From Collinsella sp. OM04-5 (GTDB lineage Bacteria; Actinomycetota; Coriobacteriia; Coriobacteriales; Coriobacteriaceae), in NCBI RefSeq assembly GCF_003439125.1, contig NZ_QSUU01000013.1:19359-83358 (forward strand): a stretch of 64,000 nt of DNA. The letters are read 5' to 3'. A program made the position numbers and the translations under genes. Of the stretch, positions 34,053 to 42,732 are shown piece after piece. The notes below the pieces were generated by a model. The model had not been told where the DNA came from, searched no databases, and worked only from the letters and a program-made list of their open reading frames with translations. Each line of letters begins with the position of its first letter. The first letter of the stretch is position 1.

Positions 34053-34083
34053 GGCGGGGCGGGGCAACTCGCCCCGCCTTTTG
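34053..34083 (+). terminator. Rho-independent terminator of the molybdenum hydroxylase pair
   Basis: GGCGGGGC (34053-34060) pairs with GCCCCGCC (34071-34078), then TTTTG. Confidence 0.85.
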
Positions 34084-34168
34084 CACTCGTGGTGAGGTCG
34101 TGAGCCTGTAAAACGTGTGCGTGCGCTTGTCGCTCGTATCTGCTATCATTCCTAATCTGTGCGCTCAT

Positions 34169-34252
34169 GCGGGCGTGGCGGAATTGGTAGACGCGCCAGA
34201 TTTAGGTTCTGGTGGGATTCCCGTGAAGGTTCGAGTCCTTTCGCCCGCACCA
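34169..34252 (+). tRNA. tRNA-Leu (UAG), CCA encoded
   Basis: 84-nt class II tRNA. Acceptor GCGGGCG (34169-34175) pairs CGCCCGC (34242-34248), discriminator A, CCA at 34250-34252. Anticodon stem CCAGA/TCTGG encloses TTTAGGT, anticodon TAG. The variable arm TGGGATTCCCGTGA and the T arm GGTTCGAGTCC complete the cloverleaf. Confidence 0.95.
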
Positions 34253-34339
34253 ACGCACCCGCGTCGGCTTATGCCCTCGCGACGCTTGTTGCATAAAGGT
34301 ACCAGCACCTCAGATAAGCTGGGCAGTATGAGGAGGAAC

Positions 34340-35641
34340 GTGTTGAACATCACCGCTTCTGACGTCAAGGACGCCAAGCTCACCGCTACGGTCACCATCC
34401 CGGCCGCCGACGTCGACGCCGCGATCAAGAAGGCCTACAAGGAGACCGCCAAGAAGTACCGCTTCCCGGGCTTCCGTGCCGGTAAGGCTCCCCGTCCGGT
34501 CATCGACTCCGCTCTTGGCGCCGAGGCTACCCTCGCTCAGGCCACCAACGACCTGATCGCCGCCAACGAGCCCGCCGTCCTCAACGAGCTGGACATCGTT
34601 CCCACCAAGAATGGTGACTACAAGGAGCTCGACCTCGCCAAGGATCACGAGGATTACACCTACACCGTCGAGTTCTCCCTGCGTCCCGCCGCTGAGCTCT
34701 CCTCCTTCGACGCCGTCGAGATCGAGATGCCCCCTGCGGAGGTCACCGAGTCCGAGATCAACAACCAGGTCGAGATGCTCCTCAACTACCGTGCCACCTT
34801 CGAAGACGTCGAGGGTCGCGCCGTCGAGGCCGAGGACTACGTCACCGTCGACCTCAAGGCCGTCGAGAACGCCGACAACTTCGCTGCCGAGGGCCGTATG
34901 CTCATCGCCGGTAGCGACAGCAACCCCACCGAGTTCAACGAGGCTCTGATCGGCGCCAACGTTGACGACGTCAAGTCCGTCACCTGGACCGACGAGGCCG
35001 AGGAGGGCGAGGAGGCCGAGACCCACACCGTCGAGGTCACCGTCAAGGGCATCAAGGTCCGCAACACCCCCGAGCTCACCGACGAGCTCGTCAAGTCCGA
35101 CTTTGGCTTTGACAGCATCGACGCCATGCGCGACGCCATCAAGATCGAGATCGAGCAGGACAAGGCTTCCCGCCTCCCGGCCGAGAAGGAGAACCGTTGC
35201 GTCTCCGCTCTCGCCGAGCGCCTGCAGCTCGACGAGATGGATGCCGACTACGAGCAGTCCGTCTTTGAGGAGCTTGGCCAGAACTTCCTGTCCAACCTCG
35301 CTGCCCGCGGCATGACGCTGGACACCTGGCTGCCCGCTTCCGGCCTGACCATGGAGCAGTTCATCGGCGACCTGCACAAGCAGGCCAACGACGTTGCCCG
35401 TGAGTCCCTGGCGCTCGACGCCCTCGCCCGCGAGCTCAAGATTGAGGTCACCGAGGACGACATCAACGCCGAGTTCGAGAAGGCCGGCGTCAAGGACGTC
35501 GAGGCTTCCAAGGCCGAGTTCATCGCCGATGGCCGCATGCCTGCCGTCCGCGAGTCCATCCGCCGCTCCAAGGCCGTCGACCACCTGGTCGAGAACGCCA
35601 AGGTGACCGAGGTCGATGAGACCGCCAAGGACGCCGAGTAA
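34340..35641 (+). CDS. tig: Trigger factor
   Basis: A ribosome-associated chaperone and prolyl isomerase of about 433 residues. The N-terminal domain has KKYRFPGFRAGKAPRPVID (ribosome-binding loop GFRxGxxP). The PPIase-type middle starts near residue 150 (VEAEDYVTVDLKAV) and the helical C-terminal domain ends in an acidic tail. AGGAGG at 34331-34336 points to GTG 34340 or TTG 34343 rather than ATG 34328, which lies upstream of it. It heads the tig, clpP, clpX order common in bacteria, with a terminator between tig and clpP. Confidence 0.94.
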   Translation: MLNITASDVKDAKLTATVTIPAADVDAAIKKAYKETAKKYRFPGFRAGKAPRPVIDSALGAEATLAQATNDLIAANEPAVLNELDIVPTKNGDYKELDLAKDHEDYTYTVEFSLRPAAELSSFDAVEIEMPPAEVTESEINNQVEMLLNYRATFEDVEGRAVEAEDYVTVDLKAVENADNFAAEGRMLIAGSDSNPTEFNEALIGANVDDVKSVTWTDEAEEGEEAETHTVEVTVKGIKVRNTPELTDELVKSDFGFDSIDAMRDAIKIEIEQDKASRLPAEKENRCVSALAERLQLDEMDADYEQSVFEELGQNFLSNLAARGMTLDTWLPASGLTMEQFIGDLHKQANDVARESLALDALARELKIEVTEDDINAEFEKAGVKDVEASKAEFIADGRMPAVRESIRRSKAVDHLVENAKVTEVDETAKDAE

Positions 35642-35717
35642 TTCTCGCCACCTTGCCCGCGAGCGCATGTATGTGCCCGTGATGGGGTAAAGTTAATAGC
35701 CGGTTATCCGGTTGTTT

Positions 35718-35761
35718 CGTACGGTGCCAGCCAATGCATAGCATGCGGGCACCGTACGTTT
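35718..35761 (+). terminator. Hairpin terminator between tig and clpP
   Basis: CGTACGGTGCC (35718-35728) pairs with GGCACCGTACG (35748-35758), an 11-bp perfect stem followed by TTTAT. The weak T run may allow readthrough into clpP. Confidence 0.7.
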
Positions 35762-35804
35762 ATCTAGAACCAATTTGGTCCGCAAGAGAGAAATGGAGAT
35801 GCGT

Positions 35805-36425
35805 ATGATCGCTAAGTTCGATTCCGCCCTCGTGCCATACGTTATCGAGCAGACGCCGCGCGGCGAGCGCAGCTACGATATCTATTCGCGCCTGCTCAAC
35901 GACCGCATCATCTTCTTGGGCGAGGAGATCAACTCCGTCAGCGCCAACCTGGTCGTTGCCCAGCTGCTGCATCTTGAGAGCCAGGATGCCGAGAAGGATA
36001 TCTCGCTCTACATCAATTCGCCCGGTGGCGAGGTCTACTCCGGCCTGGCGATTCTGGACACCATGAACTTCATCAAGCCGCAGGTCTCCACCATCTGCGT
36101 GGGCATGGCTGCGTCCATGGCCGCCGTGCTGCTTTCGGCCGGCGCCAAGGGCAAGCGCTTCTGCCTGCCGCATTCCAAGGTCATGATTCACCAGCCCAGC
36201 GGCGGTGCCCAGGGCCAGCAGACCGAGATCGAGATCGTGGCCGAGGAGATCAAGAAGACCCGCCGCGAGCTCAACCAGATCCTGTCCGATGCCTCGGGCC
36301 AACCGATCGAGAAGGTCCAGGCCGACACCGAGCGTGACAATTACCTGACCGCTGCCGAGGCCCTCGACTACGGCCTGATCGACCGTATCGTCACCTCGCG
36401 CGATCTCGCCGCGAAGGACGCCTAG
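35805..36425 (+). CDS. clpP: ATP-dependent Clp protease proteolytic subunit
   Basis: A 206-residue serine protease. Ser104 lies in [13 protein letters not shown] and His129 in [13 protein letters not shown]; the third residue, Asp, is in the ILSDASGQP region. Start candidates are ATG 35793, 35799 and 35805; GGAG at 35795-35798 favours 35805. It forms the double heptamer chamber that takes substrates from ClpX, encoded 1 base after its stop. Confidence 0.95.
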   Translation: MIAKFDSALVPYVIEQTPRGERSYDIYSRLLNDRIIFLGEEINSVSANLVVAQLLHLESQDAEKDISLYINSPGGEVYSGLAILDTMNFIKPQVSTICVGMAASMAAVLLSAGAKGKRFCLPHSKVMIHQPSGGAQGQQTEIEIVAEEIKKTRRELNQILSDASGQPIEKVQADTERDNYLTAAEALDYGLIDRIVTSRDLAAKDA

Positions 36426-36426
36426 G

Positions 36427-37839
36427 ATGGCCGGTAACATGCAGGACAACTTTGACGAGAACGGCAACCCCATCCGCTGCTCATTCTGCGGAAAAGAGCA
36501 GGGCCAGGTCCGTCGTCTCGTAAAGGGTCCGACCAACATCTTTATCTGCGACGAGTGCGTCGCCGCCTGCTCCGAGATCTTGGAGGAGTCGCTGGCTTCG
36601 GACTTTATGGACGCCGCCCGCAACGGTAATCTCCCGGGCTTCCTCAACGACCACGGCCAGGCTGCGTCCCAGCCCGCCGTTGACCCCGAGGCCGAGGGCT
36701 TTGAGCTTGAGGACGACCGTCAGGTCATCACGCACGTGCCGACGCCGCACGAGATCTATGACGAGCTTTCGGCCTATGTTATGGGCCAGGAGGACGCCAA
36801 GCGCGCCATGTCGGTGGCCGTGTACAACCACTACCGTCGCGTGATCGAGGGCGGTGCCGCGGTGTCCGCCTTTGACGAGGCTGACGGTATGGGCGCCCAG
36901 TTTGACGACGATATGGACGAGGTGGAGCTCGCTAAGTCCAATATTCTGCTGCTCGGCCCCACCGGTACCGGTAAGACGCTGCTGGCCCAGACGCTCGCAC
37001 GCATCCTCGAGGTGCCGTTTGCCATCGCCGACGCCACCGCGCTCACCGAGGCTGGCTACGTTGGCGAGGACGTTGAGAATATCTTGCTCAAGCTCATCAA
37101 CGCTGCCGATGGTGACATTGAGCGCGCGCAGGTTGGCATTATCTACGTGGACGAGATTGACAAGATTGCCCGCAAGGCCGAGAACCTTTCCATCACCCGC
37201 GACGTTTCGGGCGAGGGCGTTCAGCAGGCACTGCTTAAGATTCTTGAGGGCACGGTGGCCAGCGTTCCGCCCACCGGCGGCCGCAAGCATCCCCAGCAGG
37301 AGTTGCTGCAGATCGACACGACGAATATCCTGTTCATCTGTGGCGGTGCCTTTGTGGGTTTGGACAAGATCATCGCCGACCGCGTGGGCAACAAGGGCGT
37401 GGGCTTTAACTCCGAGATCGCCGGCCCCACCTCGGTCGACGAGAACGACCTGCTGCGTCAGGTGCTCCCACAGGACCTTAATGCCTTTGGCATGATCCCC
37501 GAGTTCGTGGGCCGTACGCCCGTCGTCACCCAGACGCAGGCGCTCGATGAGGACGACCTGGTGTCGATCCTGACCGAGCCCAAGAACGCCGTGGTGCGCC
37601 AGTACCGCAAGATGTTCCAGCTCGAGGACGTCGATCTTGAGTTTGAGGACGCGGCGCTGCACGAGATCGCCCGCATGGCACTCGCCCGCAAGACCGGCGC
37701 CCGCGGCCTGCGCTCCATCTGCGAGGACGTGCTGCAGCAGACGATGTTCGACCTCCCCAGCGAGGAAGGCGTCGCCAAGGTCATCGTGACCGAAGCCTCC
37801 GTAAAGGGCGAAGAACAGCCCCAGCGCATCTATGGGTAA
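36427..37839 (+). CDS. clpX: ATP-dependent Clp protease ATPase subunit ClpX
   Basis: A 470-residue AAA+ unfoldase. The zinc finger is [20 protein letters not shown]...CDECVAAC in residues 18-50. Walker A is [18 protein letters not shown] near residue 180, Walker [12 protein letters not shown] near 240, and the [11 protein letters not shown] pore-region motif lies between. An insert of acidic residues ([18 protein letters not shown]) precedes the ATPase core. It is longer than E. coli ClpX (424) mainly because of N-terminal linker insertions. Confidence 0.96.
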   Translation: MAGNMQDNFDENGNPIRCSFCGKEQGQVRRLVKGPTNIFICDECVAACSEILEESLASDFMDAARNGNLPGFLNDHGQAASQPAVDPEAEGFELEDDRQVITHVPTPHEIYDELSAYVMGQEDAKRAMSVAVYNHYRRVIEGGAAVSAFDEADGMGAQFDDDMDEVELAKSNILLLGPTGTGKTLLAQTLARILEVPFAIADATALTEAGYVGEDVENILLKLINAADGDIERAQVGIIYVDEIDKIARKAENLSITRDVSGEGVQQALLKILEGTVASVPPTGGRKHPQQELLQIDTTNILFICGGAFVGLDKIIADRVGNKGVGFNSEIAGPTSVDENDLLRQVLPQDLNAFGMIPEFVGRTPVVTQTQALDEDDLVSILTEPKNAVVRQYRKMFQLEDVDLEFEDAALHEIARMALARKTGARGLRSICEDVLQQTMFDLPSEEGVAKVIVTEASVKGEEQPQRIYG

Positions 37840-37852
37840 ATAGCGCCCGTTT

Positions 37853-37890
37853 AGGTCCCGCGGCAACCACTGCGGGACCTGTCCCTTTTT
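37853..37890 (+). terminator. Rho-independent terminator of clpX
   Basis: AGGTCCCGC (37853-37861) pairs with GCGGGACCT (37872-37880), followed by GTCCCTTTTT. Confidence 0.88.
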
Positions 37891-37961
37891 GGTAGGTATG
37901 CCTGTGCTATTCTGTGAGATTGTTTAGCTAGTACCTTCAGACTGAAGTAATCGATACCTAA

Positions 37962-38074
37962 GGCGTGTCCGCCTGCTTGGTTTTCGTAGATTCCGCACGA
38001 GCCGAAGGCCACTTAATGTGGCCTTCGTGCGAGCCAGGACTTGACCGAGCGAAAACCAAGCAGGCGGACACGCC
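37962..38074 (+). repeat. Long nested inverted repeat in the valS leader
   Basis: Outer arms of 25 bases at 37962-37986 and 38050-38074 are perfect inverse copies (begin GGCGTGTCCGCC). Inside, GAAGGCCAC (38004-38012) pairs GTGGCCTTC (38018-38026), extended by CGCAC/GTGCG across a 5-base bulge. The structure ends 20 bases before the valS start. No T-box sequence is visible. Confidence 0.88.
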
Positions 38075-38094
38075 GGCGGGACAGGGAGAGATAT

Positions 38095-40791
38095 ATGGAA
38101 GAAATGCCCAAGAACTACGATCCGTCGACCAACGAGCCGGCGATCCTGCAGAAGTGGCTCGACGGCGGCTACTACAAGCGCCGTGAGGGCGTGGGCGACT
38201 GCACCGTCACCATTCCGCCTCCCAACGTAACCGGCAAGCTCCACATGGGTCACGCTACTGACGACTCCATCCAGGACGCCATCATCCGTATGGCTCGCAT
38301 GCGCGGCAAGTCCACGCGCTGGGTGCTCGGTACCGATCACGCCGGTATCGCCACGCAGACCAAGGTCGACAAGAAGCTCAAGAGCGAGGGCATCAGCCGC
38401 CTGGAGATCGGTCGCGACAAGTTTGTCGACGCCTGCTGGGATTGGACCCACGAGTACGGCGGCATCATCGTCGAGCAGATCAAGCGCATGGGCTGCTCCG
38501 TCGACTTTGATAACGAGCGTTTCACCATGGACGAGGACTACGCCCAGGCCGTGCGCAAGGTGTTCTGCGACTGGTACCACGACGGCCTGATCTATCGCGG
38601 CAAGCGCATCGTCAACTGGTGCCCCAACTGCACCACCGCCATCTCGGACGACGAGGCCGAGTACAAGGACGAGAAAGGCCACCTGTGGCACCTGCGTTAT
38701 CCGCTGACCGAGCCGGTCAACGGCCAGGACTACATCGTCGTCGCCACCACGCGTCCCGAGACCATGCTCGGCGACACGGGCGTCGCCGTCTCCCCGAAGG
38801 ACCCCGAGAAGGCCGCCTTTGTGGGTAAGACCGTCATGCTCCCGATCGTCAACCGCGAGATCCCCATCTTTGAGGATTGGCATGTCGACGCCAACTTTGG
38901 CTCCGGCTTTGTTAAGGTCACCCCGGCCCACGACCCCAATGATTACGCCATGGGTCAGGCCCACGACCTGCCGCAGATCAACATCTTCGACGAGCACGCG
39001 GTGGTCGTCGAGGGCTACGGCGAGTTCACCGGCATGAACCGCGACGAGTGCCGCGAGGCCGTCATCAAGTGGTTCGAGGAGCACGGCCTGCTCGATCACG
39101 TCGACGAACTCGATCACTCCGTCATGCACTGCTACCGTTGCGACTCCGCCCTGGAGCCGTGGCTTTCCGAGCAGTGGTTCGTGGCCGTCGACAAGCTCAA
39201 GGGGCCGGCGCTGGACGCCGTCAACTCCGGCAAGGTCACCTTCCACCCCGCGCGCTGGACGCAGACCTACACCACCTGGATGGAGAACCTCAAGGACTGG
39301 TGCATCAGCCGTCAGCTTTGGTGGGGCCACCGCATCCCCGTGTTCTACTGCGAGGACTGTGGCTGGGAGGACGCCCTTACCGAGGACACCGACGTGTGCC
39401 CCAAGTGCGGCGGCCATCATGTGCACCAGGACGAGAACGTGCTGGACACCTGGTTCAGCTCGCAGCTGTGGACCTTCGCCACGCAGGGCTGGCCGCAAAA
39501 GCCGGAGCTGCTCGAGGGCCATCACCCCACGACGGCACTCGTCACCGCGCGCGACATCATCGCGCTGTGGGTCGCCCGCATGGTCATGAGCTCGTTGTAC
39601 TTCTTGGACGAGGTGCCGTTTAAGGACGTCGTCATCTACCCGACGATCCTGGCCAAGGACGGCAGCCGCATGTCCAAGTCCAAGGGCAACGGCGTAGACC
39701 CCATGGACCTTATTGGCATGTACGGTGCCGACGCCATGCGCTTCAACTTGCTCACGCTGTGCACCAACAATCAGGATGTTAAGTTCGACGCGAACATCGA
39801 CAAGAAGACCAAGAAGCTCATCGACAGCCCGCGCACCGAGCAGGCCAAGTCGTTTGTGACCAAGATCTGGAACGCCAGCCGCTTCCTGCTTATGAACATG
39901 GAGGGCTACACGCCCGGCGAGCCCGTCGTGGAGACGCCGGCGGACGCCTGGATGTTCAGCCGCTTGGCAAAGGCCGTGAAGATGGTCACCGAGGGTATCG
40001 AGAAGTACACCTTTGGCGACATGGCCCGCGGTGTGCAGCAGTTCTTCTGGAACGAGGTCTGCGACTGGTACGTCGAGGTCACCAAGGCCCGCCTGAAGGG
40101 CGAGGGCCGTCTGCAGGCGCAGCGCAACTTGATCTTTGTGCTCGACACCTCCATTCGCCTGATGCACCCGCTTATGCCGTTTGTCACCGAGGAGATCTGG
40201 GACAACATGCCGGCGAGCGTGCTCGACCTGGACGCCGAGGGCAACGTGGATCGCGCCGAGGCGCTCATGATCGCCAAGTGGCCCGAGCCCGCCGATTACG
40301 CCAAGTACGTGGACGAGGACGCCGAGCGCGCGTTTGAGCTGTGCCGCACCGTCGTGTCCGCCGCCCGCGCCACGCGTTCGCGTTATCGCTTGAGCCCCAA
40401 GGCCGAGCTCGACGTAGTCGTGCGCGCCGGTGCCGAGGACATCGAGAAGCTCGAGAGCCTGCGCTCGACCATTGAGCCGCTGGCAAACACTGCCTCGCTG
40501 GTCATGGGTACCGATGTCGAGAAGCCGGCCGCGAGCATCGCCGTGGTCGACAGCGGCGTCGAGGTCTTTGTGGTGCTCGAGGGCAAGGTTGACCTTTCGG
40601 CCGAGAAGGCGCGCCTGGAGAAGGAGATCGCCGCGGCCCAGAAGGAGCTCGCTGGCTGCGAGAAGACACTGGCCAACGAGGGCTTTGTGGCTAAGGCCGC
40701 TCCCGCGGTGGTCCAGAAGAAGAGGGACCGTGCGGCTGAGCTCAAGGAGATCCTGGCGGCGCTGACTGCTCAGGTTGCTGACTTCTCGTAA
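38095..40791 (+). CDS. valS: Valyl-tRNA synthetase
   Basis: An 898-residue class I synthetase. PPPNVTGKLHMGHATD holds the HIGH-type motif near residue 45, and RMSKSKGNGVDPMDLIGMYGAD is the KMSKS region near 525. The editing domain contains TTRPETMLGDTGVAV near 220. Two CxxC pairs (CEDCGWEDAL, CPKCGGHH) make an inserted zinc site. The C-terminal coiled coil (SAEKARLEKEIAAAQKELAG) binds tRNA. ATG 38095 follows GGGAGAG. The long nested hairpin upstream may control expression. Confidence 0.96.
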   Translation: MEEMPKNYDPSTNEPAILQKWLDGGYYKRREGVGDCTVTIPPPNVTGKLHMGHATDDSIQDAIIRMARMRGKSTRWVLGTDHAGIATQTKVDKKLKSEGISRLEIGRDKFVDACWDWTHEYGGIIVEQIKRMGCSVDFDNERFTMDEDYAQAVRKVFCDWYHDGLIYRGKRIVNWCPNCTTAISDDEAEYKDEKGHLWHLRYPLTEPVNGQDYIVVATTRPETMLGDTGVAVSPKDPEKAAFVGKTVMLPIVNREIPIFEDWHVDANFGSGFVKVTPAHDPNDYAMGQAHDLPQINIFDEHAVVVEGYGEFTGMNRDECREAVIKWFEEHGLLDHVDELDHSVMHCYRCDSALEPWLSEQWFVAVDKLKGPALDAVNSGKVTFHPARWTQTYTTWMENLKDWCISRQLWWGHRIPVFYCEDCGWEDALTEDTDVCPKCGGHHVHQDENVLDTWFSSQLWTFATQGWPQKPELLEGHHPTTALVTARDIIALWVARMVMSSLYFLDEVPFKDVVIYPTILAKDGSRMSKSKGNGVDPMDLIGMYGADAMRFNLLTLCTNNQDVKFDANIDKKTKKLIDSPRTEQAKSFVTKIWNASRFLLMNMEGYTPGEPVVETPADAWMFSRLAKAVKMVTEGIEKYTFGDMARGVQQFFWNEVCDWYVEVTKARLKGEGRLQAQRNLIFVLDTSIRLMHPLMPFVTEEIWDNMPASVLDLDAEGNVDRAEALMIAKWPEPADYAKYVDEDAERAFELCRTVVSAARATRSRYRLSPKAELDVVVRAGAEDIEKLESLRSTIEPLANTASLVMGTDVEKPAASIAVVDSGVEVFVVLEGKVDLSAEKARLEKEIAAAQKELAGCEKTLANEGFVAKAAPAVVQKKRDRAAELKEILAALTAQVADFS

Positions 40792-40882
40792 GGTTTACTC
40801 GGGGGCGCGTCCCGACGCTTTGCTCGCTACTGCGGACACCTATTCCGCCGTTCTAACGAACGGCGGCTGACTCGACGCTGCA

Positions 40883-40981
40883 AACGCCTCTGATGGCCAA
40901 TCTGCCGTTCAACTTCGGGCGCATGGGCATAAGCCCTATGCGCCCTTGTTTCACGGCACCTTGGCTCATCAGAGGCGTTTT
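40883..40981 (+). terminator. Nested hairpin after valS
   Basis: AACGCCTCTGATG (40883-40895) pairs with CATCAGAGGCGTT (40967-40979), then TTTT. Inside, GGGCGCAT (40917-40924) pairs ATGCGCCC (40938-40945), with GGGC/GCCC in the loop. Probably terminates valS, though the stem-in-stem form is unusual. Confidence 0.65.
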
Positions 40982-41037
40982 CGCTGACTATCCTCAACCT
41001 ATACTGTTTTATTTTTCTATGAATGGCGGTTCTAAAA

Positions 41038-42381
41038 ATGCCTAAGCGTTCCGGCTTGTATACCGTTCCTTTTGAGTTTGATTTGCTTTCGTTTGATGAG
41101 GCTGTTGGGCTGGCTGCTGATACGGGGCGGATTTCTGGGGATGCTGGGCCTCTGCTTGAGACGGTTGTCGATATGCTTGATGAGCTGGGACGTCCGGACG
41201 AGTATTTCGATTGCATTCAGGTTGCTGGTACCAATGGCAAGACTTCGACCACGCGTTTTTCGGCTGCCATCCTTCGTGTTGAGGGGTTAAAGACCGCACT
41301 GTATACGTCTCCGCAGCTTGTGCGCTATCCCGAGCGCATGGAGGTCGATGGGCGCGTCGTGAGCGATGAGGCATTCGCCCGTGGCGTTTCGGCCGCTGTT
41401 GAGGCGGGGCATCGAGTGAATGCCCGTCGTGTGGCGGCGGGGGAGTGCGCCTATACCATCACGCCGTTTGACCTTTTGACGGCTACTGCACTTGTGGTGT
41501 TTGCCGAGGCTCGCGTGGATGTTGCCGTGCTTGAGGTTGGCATGGGCGGACGCTGGGATGCTACGAGTGCGACTGATCCCGTGGCCGTCGCCATTACGGG
41601 TATTGGGCTCGATCACACACGTATTTTGGGCGATACGCTCGAGGCCATTGCGGGGGAGAAGGCTGCGGTTATTAAGCCTGGGCGATTGGTTGTTTTGGGC
41701 GAGGGCACGCATGAGCCGAGCGTTCAGCGCGTAATGGATACGCGCTGCCGCGAGTGCGGTGTGGTGCCGCTGGTTGTGAGCCATTCCACGACCAAGGTAC
41801 CGGCGCATGTAGGCGATACCGTGGAGTTTAGCTGTACTACGCCGCGTGCCATCTATACGTCGAGCATGGTCAAGCCGGCGTATCAGCCGCAGAATGCTGC
41901 GTGCGCGATTATGCTGTGCGAGGGCTATCTTGGCCGCGAGCTCGACCACGATGCGCTCGACGCTTCGCTTATGGGCTGCCCCACGCCGGGTCGCTTTGAT
42001 GTGCTGGGAACCGATCCGCTCAAACTGATCGACGCCTGTCATAACCCTCAGAGCTGCGAGAACTTTGTGAGCGCGCTGGACGAGATCGATCCGTGCGTGG
42101 AGAATCGCCCCACGCTGTTGTGTGCCGCGCTGGCCGATAAGGACGTGGCGGGTATAGTTGACGTTCTGGTTCCGGCGTTCCCCCGCGTGGTCGTAACCCA
42201 GACCGATTCCGATCGCGCCTTGCCCGCACAGGAGCTTGCCTCCCTGGTGGACGCCGACAAGCTCGCGGGCGTGTACCCCAGCGTATCCGAGGCCCTCGCG
42301 GCTTTCGATGCCGCGGGCGAGCCTTTCGTAGCAGCCGGTACCATCACCCTAGCCGGCGAAGTAGCGGGGCTGCTCCGTTAA
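41038..42381 (+). CDS. folC: Dihydrofolate synthase/folylpolyglutamate synthase
   Basis: A protein of 447 residues (452 from ATG 41023). ATG 41038 is preferred for GGCGG at 41026-41030, but the call is weak. The Mur-ligase P-loop is VAGTNGKTSTTRF near residue 60, MGGRWDATSATDP is the folate and Mg site, and DACHNPQSCENF is a FolC signature near 325. It ligates glutamate to dihydropteroate or folates with ATP. The length is normal. Confidence 0.9.
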   Translation: MPKRSGLYTVPFEFDLLSFDEAVGLAADTGRISGDAGPLLETVVDMLDELGRPDEYFDCIQVAGTNGKTSTTRFSAAILRVEGLKTALYTSPQLVRYPERMEVDGRVVSDEAFARGVSAAVEAGHRVNARRVAAGECAYTITPFDLLTATALVVFAEARVDVAVLEVGMGGRWDATSATDPVAVAITGIGLDHTRILGDTLEAIAGEKAAVIKPGRLVVLGEGTHEPSVQRVMDTRCRECGVVPLVVSHSTTKVPAHVGDTVEFSCTTPRAIYTSSMVKPAYQPQNAACAIMLCEGYLGRELDHDALDASLMGCPTPGRFDVLGTDPLKLIDACHNPQSCENFVSALDEIDPCVENRPTLLCAALADKDVAGIVDVLVPAFPRVVVTQTDSDRALPAQELASLVDADKLAGVYPSVSEALAAFDAAGEPFVAAGTITLAGEVAGLLR

Positions 42382-42395
42382 CCCATCCCCTCATC

Positions 42396-42462
42396 AGTTG
42401 CGGTGAAATACGGACTGTTTTACAAGCCAGAAGCCTCAAACGGTCCGTATATCACCGCAACT
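42396..42462. repeat. Palindromic intergenic repeat family, copy E
   Basis: AGTTGCGGTGAAATACGGAC begins at 42,396; its inverse ends at 42,462 with two changes (GGTCCG and TATATCACC). Left flank CATCCCCTCATC resembles copies A and C. Confidence 0.9.
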
Positions 42463-42525
42463 CAAAAGCAGTCAATTTGGGACGGGGCTTTTTTGGCTGC
42501 CCTGCGCCTCGAGTTGACTTGCTCG

Positions 42526-42683
42526 CCACGAAATGGGCCTATTTACTACGTTTGACCGGTAACCCTCGACCATACCGAGAATTGCGAAATCAAAACCGCA
42601 GGTAAAGGGCTTGCCATTTTTAAAAAAAGACCCGCATGGTCGACCCATACGGGTTAAACGTAGTAGATGGCCCGTTTTCGTGG
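42526..42683. repeat. Imperfect 32-bp inverted repeat around the peptidase terminator
   Basis: The left arm 42526-42557 (CCACGAAATGGGCC...ACTACGTTTGACC) and right arm 42652-42683 (GGTTAAACGTAGTAG...TTTTCGTGG) are inverse copies with a few mismatches and one indel, separated by 94 bases. Confidence 0.75.
42622..42655 (-). terminator. Rho-independent terminator of the peptidase operon
   Basis: Read on the - strand, ACCCGTATGG pairs with CCATGCGGGT around GTCGA (one G.T pair), followed by a run of T with one leading C. It lies about 80 bases past the peptidase stop. Confidence 0.8.
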
Positions 42684-42732
42684 CACTGCGTTAACGGGAT
42701 GTGCCAAAGGGACTGTCCCTTTGGCACATTGG

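Larger units (their letters stand above)
42382..42732. other. Convergent intergenic region between folC and the M24 peptidase
   Basis: 351 bases without a gene. In order it holds repeat copy E, the left arm of a 32-bp imperfect inverted repeat (42526-42557), a - strand terminator, the right arm (42652-42683), and a 12-bp inverted repeat at 42701-42727 (GTGCCAAAGGGA / TCCCTTTGGCAC). Confidence 0.8.

Noticed and set aside
37891..38094. T-box riboswitch before valS
   Set aside because: The conserved T-box sequence and antiterminator are not visible; a nested inverted repeat is found instead.
38041..38094. Upstream start of valS
   Set aside because: These codons lie in the right arm of the inverted repeat and are Arg-rich with no ribosome site; ATG 38095 is well placed.
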